Source: Shewanella subflava (GTDB taxonomy: Bacteria; Pseudomonadota; Gammaproteobacteria; Enterobacterales; Shewanellaceae). Taken from it: 64,000 nucleotides of DNA. Shown here in pieces: positions 19,853 through 28,050 of this stretch. Both the position numbers and the translations under genes were made by a program. Where the stretch lies: assembly GCF_025971955.1 (NCBI RefSeq), contig NZ_JAPDMX010000024.1, forward strand, positions 208,311-272,310. Reading direction: 5' to 3'. Under the pieces are notes generated by a model. The model searched no databases. It had not been told where the DNA came from and was given only the letters and a program-made list of their open reading frames with translations. Within the stretch, counting starts at the first letter, position 1; the number at the start of each line of letters is the position of its first letter.

Positions 19853-19942
19853 ATAAAAAACCCAGCGATAGTAGGCTATCACTGGGTAAATAAGCTTTTA
19901 AGGGCTCGATAAATCGAGCTTCTTGATTGTTCTTGCTAGCGC
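19853..19942 (-). ncRNA. Candidate small RNA between rsd and hemE (about 90 nt)
   Basis: On the minus strand, a good sigma-70 promoter (-35 TTGCAC, 17-bp spacer, -10 TATAAA) is followed about 60 nt later by a strong hairpin terminator: CCCAGTGATAG ... CTATCGCTGGG at 19861-19886 and then TTTTTTATTTT. No gene lies on this strand between promoter and terminator, and no ORF of useful size. The transcript would also hold the stem-loop GCTCGATTTATCGAGC (19904-19919). It matches no sRNA family I can recall (not Spot 42, RyhB or GcvB). It is divergent from hemE and reads towards rsd. Confidence 0.45.
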
Positions 19943-19948
19943 ATACTT

Positions 19949-19977
19949 TTTATACCAAACGCACACTCGTGGTGCAA
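19949..19977 (-). promoter_or_regulatory. Predicted sigma-70 promoter of the candidate sRNA
   Basis: TTGCAC at 19972-19977 and TATAAA at 19949-19954 on the minus strand, spacer 17 bp. Start of transcription would be near 19942. Confidence 0.5.
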
Positions 19978-20168
19978 CTAATAATCGATGTTATGTGTTT
20001 TTGATATCGATATTGCTGGTTTTTTGAGCGAAATGTGATGTGTTTTGATATTTTTAGCAACAGATTTAGGAATAGCTCACATAAATATCGCATAAGTGGT
20101 TACATTAATCGCGTAAGTGCTAAACTACCGCCCTGCAAAATTCATAACAATCTAGGAAAATAGCCCCC

Positions 20169-21233
20169 ATGGCAGAACTAAAGAATGATCGTTATTTACG
20201 TGCTTTATTAAAACAACCTGTAGACAGAACGCCAGTATGGATGATGCGTCAAGCAGGTCGTTATCTTCCAGAATATAAAGCAACCCGCGCTGAAGCTGGT
20301 GACTTTATGTCTCTATGTAAGAATCAAGATCTAGCGTGTGAAGTGACTTTGCAGCCTTTACGCCGCTATGATTTAGATGCCGCTATTCTTTTCTCTGACA
20401 TTTTAACTGTGCCAGATGCAATGGGCTTAGGTTTGTATTTTGAAACTGGCGAAGGCCCACGTTTTCAGCGTCCAACTGACACAATCGATGCAATCAAAAA
20501 GCTTTGCGTGCCAGATCCAGAAGACGAGCTAGGCTATGTAATGCGTGCTGTTAGCACCATTCGTCGTGAGCTAAAAGGTGAAGTGCCTTTAATTGGTTTT
20601 TCTGGTTCACCTTGGACACTCGCCACCTATATGGTTGAAGGTGGTTCAAGTAAGACCTTTGAAAAAATTAAGAAAATGGCTTACGAAGAGCCTGCAACAT
20701 TACACATGTTGTTGGATAAATTAGCTGATTCAGTGATTTTATATCTTAATGCACAAGTTGCTAACGGTGCGCAATCGTTAATGATTTTCGATTCATGGGG
20801 CGGTGCACTATCTCACCACGCTTACCGTGAGTTTTCATTACGTTACATGCAGAAAATCGTTGATGGTTTAACCCGTGAAGCAGAAGGTCGTACCGTTCCA
20901 GTAACCTTATTCACTAAAGGTGGCGGTTTATGGTTAGAAGCCATGGCTGAAACCGGTTGTGATGCCTTAGGTTTAGACTGGACTGTTGATATTGGTGATG
21001 CACGTCGTCGCGTAGGGCACAAAGTGGCTTTACAAGGCAATATGGACCCATCAGTTCTTTATGCTTCACCTGAGCGTATTCGTCAAGAAGTTGAACAAAT
21101 TTTAGCTTCTTACGGTGAAGGTACTGGCCATGTATTTAACTTAGGTCACGGTATTCACCAGCATGTTAATCCTGAGCATGCAGGCGCATTTATTAAGTCA
21201 GTTACTGAGCTGTCAGTTAAATACCACAAGTAA
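20169..21233 (+). CDS. hemE: Uroporphyrinogen decarboxylase
   Basis: Converts uroporphyrinogen III to coproporphyrinogen III in haem synthesis. 354 residues, identical to the E. coli length. Signature 1, [16 protein letters not shown] (residues 21-36), holds the catalytic arginines. Signature 2, [16 protein letters not shown], and the aspartate in [15 protein letters not shown] are present. Own terminator downstream. Confidence 0.97.
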   Translation: MAELKNDRYLRALLKQPVDRTPVWMMRQAGRYLPEYKATRAEAGDFMSLCKNQDLACEVTLQPLRRYDLDAAILFSDILTVPDAMGLGLYFETGEGPRFQRPTDTIDAIKKLCVPDPEDELGYVMRAVSTIRRELKGEVPLIGFSGSPWTLATYMVEGGSSKTFEKIKKMAYEEPATLHMLLDKLADSVILYLNAQVANGAQSLMIFDSWGGALSHHAYREFSLRYMQKIVDGLTREAEGRTVPVTLFTKGGGLWLEAMAETGCDALGLDWTVDIGDARRRVGHKVALQGNMDPSVLYASPERIRQEVEQILASYGEGTGHVFNLGHGIHQHVNPEHAGAFIKSVTELSVKYHK

Positions 21234-21262
21234 GCTACTTAGCTAACGTGATGATACAAATT

Positions 21263-21290
21263 AAAGCGAGCCAAATGGCTCGCTTTTTTT
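21263..21290 (+). terminator. Terminator of hemE
   Basis: Perfect hairpin AAAGCGAGCC-AAAT-GGCTCGCTTT followed by T-run, 29 bp after the stop. Confidence 0.9.
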
Positions 21291-21452
21291 GTGATTTTTT
21301 TATCGTATATTTGAGGTTAAATGCTAGCTTGCAGACTGTTTAACGCTTCATGTTGACGGTATCTCTTAGCTATTTCACAGACTATTTAAGCTGACAGTAA
21401 GGGAATGGTCGCTTATGGGCCGTCAGCAAATGATAATTTTAAAGGAATTGAA

Positions 21453-21929
21453 ATGTCAGAATATTTTGCCAAAGTGAAGTGGGTGAGAGCCGATGATGAG
21501 GTTTATATTGATAATCAATATAGTCGAGGACATGAGTGGATTTTTGATGGCGGCATAATGGTACCTGCGTCTTCATCTCCACATGTTGTGCCTTTGCCTT
21601 ATTCCGTGGCGGATAATGTGGATCCTGAAGAGGCTTTTGTGGCGTCATTGTCGAGCTGTCACATGTTGTTCTTTTTGTCGATTGCAGCAAAAAAGCAATA
21701 TGTGGTTGATACCTATGTTGATGATGCTGTTGGTATAATGGCCAAAGATAGTGAGGGCAAAATGAGTATGACTCAGGTTACCCTTAGGCCGTTTGTGCAG
21801 TGCTCTGGGGATAAGCAGCCTACATTGGCGCAACTTGAAAAAATGCATCATCAAGCTCATGAACAATGTTTTATTGCTAACTCAGTAAAAACAAAGATAG
21901 TGACAGAAATAGTGGTGTCATCGATGTGA
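21453..21929 (+). CDS. OsmC/Ohr-family peroxide-resistance-like protein
   Basis: 158 residues from ATG 21453, chosen for the AAAGGA site upstream. The OsmC fold is indicated by NVDPEEAFVASLSSCHMLFFLSIAAKK, containing the first redox cysteine, and by a second cysteine in HHQAHEQCFIANSVK. Both catalytic cysteines of thiol peroxidases in this family are therefore present. It probably reduces organic hydroperoxides, in the cytoplasm. Monocistronic; converges with the histidine kinase gene. Confidence 0.8.
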   Translation: MSEYFAKVKWVRADDEVYIDNQYSRGHEWIFDGGIMVPASSSPHVVPLPYSVADNVDPEEAFVASLSSCHMLFFLSIAAKKQYVVDTYVDDAVGIMAKDSEGKMSMTQVTLRPFVQCSGDKQPTLAQLEKMHHQAHEQCFIANSVKTKIVTEIVVSSM

Positions 21930-21966
21930 TTTAAGCGTGATGCTGATTTTTGTCACCTGAGTTGCA

Positions 21967-23457
21967 TTAAAATTGCGTCACTAATTCAATTTTAAACTCA
22001 CTGCCAATACCGGGTTGGCTTTGCACTTCAATTTTACATTTCAATAGCCCTAACAGTTGACGCACAATAGCCAGCCCTACGCCGAGTTGAGGCAGTGCCT
22101 GATTATTATCAAAGGTCAGTTTGTCCTGTTGGACTGCCGCAGGGCTTAATGATAACTGTCTTAATGCTTCTACTTCGTGTTGATGCATGCCTGAGCCGGT
22201 ATCTTTTACCGCCAGCCATTGTTGGTTTTTACCCTGATTGCAGTCCTGTTGGGTAAAAATGGTGATTTCGCCACCGGTCGGCGTGTAGCGTAAGGCATTA
22301 TCAATAAGATTATTGAGTATGCGGCGCATCAATTGTGGGTCGGTTAAAATGGAGCTGACGTTAACTTGCTCGAAATTTAATGTTACACCGAGTTTTTTTG
22401 CTCTTGGGGTAAAGGTTTGTTGTATTTCACTGAGGAGCTCAGTTAATTCGACTGATTGAAGTTGAGCATGAATTTGGCCATTTTCTAATGCAGCGAGTTC
22501 GAGTAGCTGTGCTAATAATTGCTGTAAGGTTTGGCCTGAATTGGCCGCATACTGAATCAAGGCTTCATCGCGTTCATCAGCGGGCAAAATCAACCAAGTG
22601 TCGATATAGCCTAATAATGCGGTTAACGGGGTTTTTAGGTCATGGGACAAGTGCAGTAAAAAGTCATGCTTGGTCTGTTGCTGACGTTTGACCTGTTGCT
22701 GCTGCTGTTGAATTTCTTGCAGTAAATGATTGATATGCTGACTCAATTGGCTTATCTCTACACTGCCTCTATAGCGTTTGGGTAAGGTGAGGTTTTCGCT
22801 CATGGGTAAGGCTGTTAACTGGTTTAAGTCACGGGCGAGTTTATCGATTGGGCGAGTAAAATAGCGCAGTAACATCACAAATAATAATAAGGCGAATATT
22901 CCCCAGAAACCGATAGTTGCCCCCCATATCTTCGGCTGGTTTTCGGCATTAATTAATGCTTGCCAACTATCGTAATCTTCACCGCCAATTATCACATATA
23001 AATAGCCGCTGTGTAGTCCATCAGCATTAATGAGTTTGCTGGCAGAAAATATTTTTTGGGTGTTGTTTGAACGGGGATCTGTTCCTAAAATGGGCAAGCT
23101 TTGGCCTGTTAAAAATTGCTCAATGATACCAATATCGACACGATGATTTTTAATTTTGTCTTCTTTGGCATCATAGGCGATGACCTTACCATCAGGGTCT
23201 AAGGTATAAATTTCGAAGCTTGGACCCAGCAACATAAAATCATGAAAAGCTTCTTTTAATGCGGCATCAGAGGTGATCCCCTTGGATAACAGCGGATTAA
23301 TGTGTGCCATATGGTCAGCCAATTCTTGGTGCAGTGATTGCTGAATTTGGTTGCGGCTAAACTCGTGATTTAATTGCAGCCACTGCCATAACGCGACAAA
23401 TAACATCAGCGATATGATGGTTGCGACTAAGAATAATCGGTTAAATAGGCGATTCAT
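21967..23457 (-). CDS. Membrane sensor histidine kinase
   Basis: 496 residues. Transmembrane helix 1 (about 8-25), a periplasmic PAS/Cache-like sensor region (about 26-165), helix 2 (about 168-192), HAMP (about 193-245), a Gln-rich coiled coil, then HisKA with the phospho-acceptor in LHLSHDLKTPLTALLGY. The ATPase domain has the N box NNLIDNALRYTPTGG, the G1 box VKDTGSGM and the G2 box GVGLAIVRQL. All catalytic motifs look intact. Its start overlaps the stop of the response-regulator gene by one base, so both are translated together. The stimulus is unknown; the upstream spondin-domain proteins are candidates for the sensed process. Confidence 0.88.
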   Translation of the reverse strand: MNRLFNRLFLVATIISLMLFVALWQWLQLNHEFSRNQIQQSLHQELADHMAHINPLLSKGITSDAALKEAFHDFMLLGPSFEIYTLDPDGKVIAYDAKEDKIKNHRVDIGIIEQFLTGQSLPILGTDPRSNNTQKIFSASKLINADGLHSGYLYVIIGGEDYDSWQALINAENQPKIWGATIGFWGIFALLLFVMLLRYFTRPIDKLARDLNQLTALPMSENLTLPKRYRGSVEISQLSQHINHLLQEIQQQQQQVKRQQQTKHDFLLHLSHDLKTPLTALLGYIDTWLILPADERDEALIQYAANSGQTLQQLLAQLLELAALENGQIHAQLQSVELTELLSEIQQTFTPRAKKLGVTLNFEQVNVSSILTDPQLMRRILNNLIDNALRYTPTGGEITIFTQQDCNQGKNQQWLAVKDTGSGMHQHEVEALRQLSLSPAAVQQDKLTFDNNQALPQLGVGLAIVRQLLGLLKCKIEVQSQPGIGSEFKIELVTQF

Positions 23458-24188
23458 TAGTGTGTATGGGCCTCAGGTGGCGAAAATTTATAGCCCACAC
23501 CCCAGACGGTTTTGACTAGGTCGTGTTCTGAACAGCGGGATAATTTGCTGCGTAAGCGATTAATATGGCTATTTACTGTGTGCTCGTAACCGCTGTAATG
23601 ATAGCCCCACACCGCTTCTAATAACTGTAAACGGCTGAATACTTGTTGTGGATGTTGGGCAAGAAACAGGAGTAAATCGAACTCGCGTGCGGTTAACTCT
23701 AAAGCATTATTAAACGCTAATACTTCACGCGTGCTGGCGTTAATGCTGACACCATTAAACTCGAGTTGTTGCTGAAGTTCGTGCTGAACTTGCCCCCGTC
23801 TTAAATGCGCTTTTACTCTGGCGCGCAGTTCTAGCACGCTGAAAGGTTTTACTAGGTAGTCATCTGCGCCCGCTTCAAGCCCTAGCACTATGTCTGCTTC
23901 AGAATCTTTGGCGGTCAATAACATAATTGGTACCTGATTTTGTGCTTGTCTGAGTTGCTGGCAAAGCATTATGCCGTCGCCGTCGGGTAACATTCTGTCC
24001 ATTAAAATGAAATCAAGTTTCTTATGTTCGATTATTTGCATGGCTTGCTTTAAGGTGGTGGCGTGAGATACCTGATAATTTAATGCAGTTAAATTGATCA
24101 AAATGAGTTTGGCTAAATCTTGTTCGTCCTCAACTAATAAAATATGTTGTGGGCTTGCGTGGCCATTATGTTTCGCTGAACTTTTCAT
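23457..24188 (-). CDS. OmpR/PhoB-family response regulator
   Basis: 243 residues. Receiver domain (about 15-125) with acidic pocket VEDEQD, phospho-acceptor Asp in FILMDRMLPDGDG, and the conserved Lys in DDYLVKPFS. The C-terminal winged helix (about 145-236) contains ELTAREFDLLLFLA and the recognition helix region HTVNSHINRLRSKL. It lies downstream of two spondin-domain genes, separated by an 80-bp gap holding a hairpin that overlaps its ribosome-binding site. Confidence 0.9.
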   Translation of the reverse strand: MKSSAKHNGHASPQHILLVEDEQDLAKLILINLTALNYQVSHATTLKQAMQIIEHKKLDFILMDRMLPDGDGIMLCQQLRQAQNQVPIMLLTAKDSEADIVLGLEAGADDYLVKPFSVLELRARVKAHLRRGQVQHELQQQLEFNGVSINASTREVLAFNNALELTAREFDLLLFLAQHPQQVFSRLQLLEAVWGYHYSGYEHTVNSHINRLRSKLSRCSEHDLVKTVWGVGYKFSPPEAHTH

Positions 24189-24195
24189 GTGTATC

Positions 24196-24241
24196 CCTCA
24201 AGACAGGTCCTTGCTTCCATTGCAACAGACCTGTATTGAGG
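24196..24241 (-). promoter_or_regulatory. Hairpin covering the response-regulator ribosome-binding site
   Basis: CCTCAAGACAGGT (24196-24208) and ACCTGTATTGAGG (24229-24241) form a 13-bp stem with one mismatch and a 20-nt loop. On the minus strand the second arm ends in TTGAGGG, which supplies the Shine-Dalgarno GAGGG eight bases before the ATG at 24188. Folding would hide the site. No T-run follows, so it is not a simple terminator. Confidence 0.55.
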
Positions 24242-24268
24242 CGATAAAATTTCAAATGTGTCGAAATT

Positions 24269-24991
24269 TTATTCAGTGCGGGTAATGGTTACCGCGATAA
24301 CTGGGTTGTCAAAACGGTGTGATGGCATTAATACTGAGTCGGCTAGTCCGTCATACATAGTGATAACTCCTGGGTGAATATGGACAAAATCCACATCATC
24401 ACGGGCGGCATGAAAGCCTTCACCGCCGTCTGCTGGGCCAGGCATAGTGCCTTTGGCTTCACTGTTGGCTTCAGTGCCTGCGTCATAAGCCATGTATTTC
24501 ATCATTTGTGGCCTATCAACTTCCATTTCAGCAATGTGATAACTGTTGATGCCGGTAAAGGCATCGTTCGTATTCACTAGCATGGTGGCTAGGCTGATAT
24601 TGGCAACATCGGCTTGTGCTAATGTGAGGGTAAGGGTTTCACTCATGCCTGGCATTAACATCCCTGTACCGTTAACACTGCTTTCAATAACTGCAAGGGC
24701 TGCAATATCTGCGGTGTCGCCACCTTCGGCCATTTTTTCAATAGCAACACTGGCCTTTTCTCCCGCTTGCCATAAGCTGGCTTCGGCGCTGTGCGCGGCA
24801 AGAATCATGGGGGACATAGGCTGATTTGCCGTTAGGTTTGTTACCGTGACGGTAAAGGTTTGCATAACAACAACTGGTGGCGCTGGCGCGACAACAACAT
24901 CGTCATCATCATTACCACAACCACTGAGCAAGGTTGTGGCAACAAATAAGCCAAGTAAGCTGGTTTTCAGTTTAATGTCGGTGGTTTTCAT
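24269..24991 (-). CDS. Spondin-domain lipoprotein
   Basis: 240 residues. The lipoprotein signal ends in LLSGCGNDDDD, so it should be lipid-anchored (Asp at +2 to +4 is unusual; final location uncertain). Residues about 45-240 form a spondin_N domain: FTVTVTNLTANQPMSPMILAAH, LAEGGDT-like MAEGGDTADIAALA, TNDAFTGINS, YDAGTEANSE and VDFVHIHPGV. It is paralogous to the protein at 25003-25704. A perfect AGGAGG precedes its ATG, only 11 bp after the first gene. Bacterial spondin_N proteins have no settled function; extracellular adhesion is the usual guess. Confidence 0.82.
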   Translation of the reverse strand: MKTTDIKLKTSLLGLFVATTLLSGCGNDDDDVVVAPAPPVVVMQTFTVTVTNLTANQPMSPMILAAHSAEASLWQAGEKASVAIEKMAEGGDTADIAALAVIESSVNGTGMLMPGMSETLTLTLAQADVANISLATMLVNTNDAFTGINSYHIAEMEVDRPQMMKYMAYDAGTEANSEAKGTMPGPADGGEGFHAARDDVDFVHIHPGVITMYDGLADSVLMPSHRFDNPVIAVTITRTE

Positions 24992-25002
24992 GTTTTACCT
25001 CC

Positions 25003-25704
25003 TTATTTTACTGTGACCACAACTTTCGCCACAGGGTTTAACCAGCGGTGAATACGGCTGTCTAAATCGCTGGCTCCACCCATTGGGTCGGTATCACCTA
25101 ATACGCCTGGGTGAGTATGCACGTACATGTTATCTGCACCGTCCATTACGCCGGTGCCATTCGCTCCACCGTTGCCACCGGGAGCGACAGGAATACCCGG
25201 TACGCCCGACATACCGCCGCCATTAATGATTTCATCATTGGCTTCTGTGCCAGCATCATAGGCATTAACATAGACGGTATACGTGCCCGCTTCAGTTGGA
25301 ATTTTCCAACTGTCTAAACCAATAAATGCATCATTGGTTGGCAGCACCATTGCGACGATAGACAGGTGAGTGTTATCGCCTGTATCTAACATGACATCAT
25401 TAATGCTAGCGCCAGCGGCAAGTAAGCCCATGGCTGGGTTAGTTGAGGTGATGCCATTGGCGCCGATTACCGCTGTATTAAGATCGGCTATGTCGCCACC
25501 TTCAGCCATTTTTTGTAATGCCGGAGTCGCCATTTCACCGACGTGAAATAAATGGCTGTCGCGGGTGTGAGCTGCTATTAACAGAGGCGTAAAGTGATTA
25601 CCATGGGTAAGATTGGTAACACTGACTTCAATGTCTGCTGCTTGAGTTGATAAACTGAATAAACCTGCTGCTAATAGGCTAGCGTTAACTAATGACCGTT
25701 TCAT
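25003..25704 (-). CDS. Exported spondin-domain protein
   Basis: 233 residues from ATG 25704 (AGGAG eight bases upstream; an earlier in-frame start is unsupported). The Sec signal ends near STQAAD, with no lipobox. The spondin_N domain has the same order as its neighbour: ISVTNLTHGNHFTPLLIAAH-like start, MAEGGDIADLN, LPTNDAFIGLDS, YDAGTEANDE and YVHTHPGV. A Gly-rich insert (about 180-205) is absent from the paralogue. First gene of the apparent operon spondin-spondin-regulator-kinase. Confidence 0.82.
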   Translation of the reverse strand: MKRSLVNASLLAAGLFSLSTQAADIEVSVTNLTHGNHFTPLLIAAHTRDSHLFHVGEMATPALQKMAEGGDIADLNTAVIGANGITSTNPAMGLLAAGASINDVMLDTGDNTHLSIVAMVLPTNDAFIGLDSWKIPTEAGTYTVYVNAYDAGTEANDEIINGGGMSGVPGIPVAPGGNGGANGTGVMDGADNMYVHTHPGVLGDTDPMGGASDLDSRIHRWLNPVAKVVVTVK

Positions 25705-25878
25705 AACTGAGCTCCTTTTGTTTAATTGCAGTGAGTATGACAAAGGGAGTTCACTAGGTTATTGCCAAATTATCACAAAAGTTTAACATCGTTGGTTTGA
25801 GGCTTTTTTGTTATGCTAAATTAGCCTGTAAATGTGGACCAAAATAATTTTTCTGGGTATCAAAAAAGAATAAAAAAC

Positions 25879-26430
25879 ATGATTAGAACGTTACAACAAG
25901 ATGATTTTAAAGCGGTATTAGAGCTTGGTGAGCAAGTGCATGGCCAAGGGTATATGGATATGGATGAGCTAACAGCCATTTATCACAAGGGCATAAAAAA
26001 TGGCATTAATGCCAATTTTGTCGCGATTGAAAACAATGAATTACTGGGCTTTCGGTTAACCTATGCCGCAGGTAATTGGCAGCAGGATCAATGGTGCACA
26101 GTCGAGGAATGGGGATTTGACTTTATAGATGTGTGTTACTTTAAATCCAATACCATTGCTGAACATGGTCGAGGTAAAGGATTAGGTGGGCAACTTTTAC
26201 AAGCCTCTAAACAAGCTGTGATGGCGCAAGGGGCGAAAGCTGGCGTGAGCCATTTGTGGCAACAAAGTCCCAACAATGCTGCGGTTCGATACTTTACCAA
26301 AGCGGGTGGGAAATTAATTAAGCAGCATCCCCAGCGCTGGCATCAACGACATATGGGTGAAGATTATATCTGCGTGCTTTGTGGGGTTGATTGCCACTGT
26401 GTCGCCTGTGAAATGTTATTAGTATTTTAA
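25879..26430 (+). CDS. GNAT-family N-acetyltransferase
   Basis: 183 residues from ATG 25879; an upstream in-frame GTG at 25834 is less likely. The acetyl-CoA motif A is NTIAEHGRGKGLGGQLLQASK. The C-terminus is Cys/His-rich (CVLCGVDCHCVACEMLLVF), which is odd for this family and could be metal-binding or simply a divergent tail. Substrate unknown. The stop overlaps a possible small ORF at 26430. Confidence 0.72.
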   Translation: MIRTLQQDDFKAVLELGEQVHGQGYMDMDELTAIYHKGIKNGINANFVAIENNELLGFRLTYAAGNWQQDQWCTVEEWGFDFIDVCYFKSNTIAEHGRGKGLGGQLLQASKQAVMAQGAKAGVSHLWQQSPNNAAVRYFTKAGGKLIKQHPQRWHQRHMGEDYICVLCGVDCHCVACEMLLVF

Positions 26431-26656
26431 TGATGAAAACATCCACCCAAACAACGTCAGAAACGCCTAAGATAATAGCACAAGAGCGTGAGTTACTTTC
26501 ACTCGAATTAAACCTGCTTGCGTTACAGAAGCTGAAATTGTCAAAGTGGTGCTTTTTTTGAAATGTGTTCAATTGATAATTTTTAGTCCTTCAGCTGCCG
26601 AACTTATAGTGTTAATGGCACGCAACTGGGATCAAATTTTACCGTTATTAGGCTAA
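26430..26656 (+). other. Possible small frameshifted gene between the acetyltransferase and oxidoreductase genes
   Basis: An ATG overlapping the preceding stop (TAATG) opens a 43-codon frame ending at 26561. A second frame, open from about 26487 to 26656 and ending in LMARNWDQILPLLG, also reads like protein and overlaps it. The two halves could be one gene of about 75 codons broken by a frameshift near 26487. No family recognised. It may also be non-coding. Confidence 0.25.
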
Positions 26657-26660
26657 CCCA

Positions 26661-28010
26661 ATGCAACTTTATGATCCCCTCGTTAATCCCACGCCACAAC
26701 AGCAACCTCTGCCGAATAGTTATTGGGCGAGTACAATTCAATTACCTGCGCCAGAAGGCGCATTAAAGGGCAGTCAGCAAACCGATGTGGCTATTATTGG
26801 TGGCGGTTACACGGGGTTATTAACCGCTTACTATTTGGCGACTGAATTTAATATTGATTGTCATGTGCTTGAAGCTAATCAAGTTGGTTTTGGTGCCAGT
26901 GCGCGCAATGCCGGCTTTGTGCTTAAAGGCTCTGGCCGTTTAGGGTATAGCGCCATGGCACAGCGATGGAATATTGATACTGCTAAAGGGATTTATGCGG
27001 AGTTTACCGAGGCGGTCGAGCGCGTTTCAGGGTTAATTAAGCAACATCAAATTAGTTGTGATGTACAAGATACAGGATACTTAAAAGTGGCTCATAACCC
27101 CAAAGCGCTCGCACAACTGCAGGCAGCAGCGGGGTTTATTCAACAACATTTTGGCGATGGTGCTGAGTTTATCGACCGAAACACGTTTTGTGAACAGTAC
27201 ATGAATCACCAGCAAGCCTATGGTGCACTGCGACTTAATGATGGTTTTGGGATTAATCCGCTCAAATTGCTACTGGGTTATAAGCAGATGGTGCAGCAAG
27301 CAAAGGTCTCGATATCGGAGCAATCGTGCGTGCTTGAATGGCAACAAACGGGCGCAAAGCATCGCTTGCTAACCGAGTCTGGTGAGCTTATGGCTAACAG
27401 GGTGATTTGTGCGGGCAATGCTTATACCCCAAAACAATTTTCGCCAATTATGGATAATAAATATTTGCCAATTTTAAGTAATATCATTGTGACTGAGCCA
27501 CTGACTACTGAAGAATTACAGCAAGCGGGGATTTATACTTCGCAAGTCACCATGGATACACGGATTTTAAAATATTACTACCGTCTTTTGCCTGATAACC
27601 GCTTGTTGTTTGGTGGTCGAGGCGCTGTATGGGGCAAAGACGGTGCTAACCCTGTGTATGGGCAACGGCTAAAAATGGCCTTGGACAAGTGCTTTCCCGC
27701 ATTAAAACACAAAGGCATTGCCTATAACTGGACTGGTTGGATAGCGGCATCATTTGATGATATGCCCCATGTGTTTTCACAAAATGGGGTGGGATACAGC
27801 TTAGGCTATTGTGGTGCAGGGGTGTCTTTTAGCAGTCAGGCGGCCTATCGATTAGCCCAAAGTATGGCGGGTATCACACCACCTAACTTGCCTTTATATC
27901 GTCAACCTTTACCCGCTCAGCCAGTCTCGATATTGCCTTTTGGTCAGCTTAAACGCTTGGGCCAATGGGGGTATTATCATTATGGCTGGATGAAAGACCG
28001 CTTTGGTTAA
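26661..28010 (+). CDS. FAD-dependent oxidoreductase (DAO family, PuuB-like)
   Basis: 449 residues. The N-terminal FAD-binding Rossmann motif is VAIIGGGYTGLLTAYYLA (residues 42-59), followed by LEANQVGFGASARNAGFVL, the flavin-contact segment of gamma-glutamylputrescine oxidase-like enzymes. The C-terminal GYCGAGVSFSSQAAYRLAQS closes the FAD site. A substrate such as an N-alkyl amino acid or gamma-glutamyl-polyamine is likely, but no puu genes are adjacent. Convergent with the NhaC gene. Confidence 0.8.
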   Translation: MQLYDPLVNPTPQQQPLPNSYWASTIQLPAPEGALKGSQQTDVAIIGGGYTGLLTAYYLATEFNIDCHVLEANQVGFGASARNAGFVLKGSGRLGYSAMAQRWNIDTAKGIYAEFTEAVERVSGLIKQHQISCDVQDTGYLKVAHNPKALAQLQAAAGFIQQHFGDGAEFIDRNTFCEQYMNHQQAYGALRLNDGFGINPLKLLLGYKQMVQQAKVSISEQSCVLEWQQTGAKHRLLTESGELMANRVICAGNAYTPKQFSPIMDNKYLPILSNIIVTEPLTTEELQQAGIYTSQVTMDTRILKYYYRLLPDNRLLFGGRGAVWGKDGANPVYGQRLKMALDKCFPALKHKGIAYNWTGWIAASFDDMPHVFSQNGVGYSLGYCGAGVSFSSQAAYRLAQSMAGITPPNLPLYRQPLPAQPVSILPFGQLKRLGQWGYYHYGWMKDRFG

Positions 28011-28050
28011 AGCGGTTTATCATCCAAGTTTACCGCGATATGTTTGGGTG

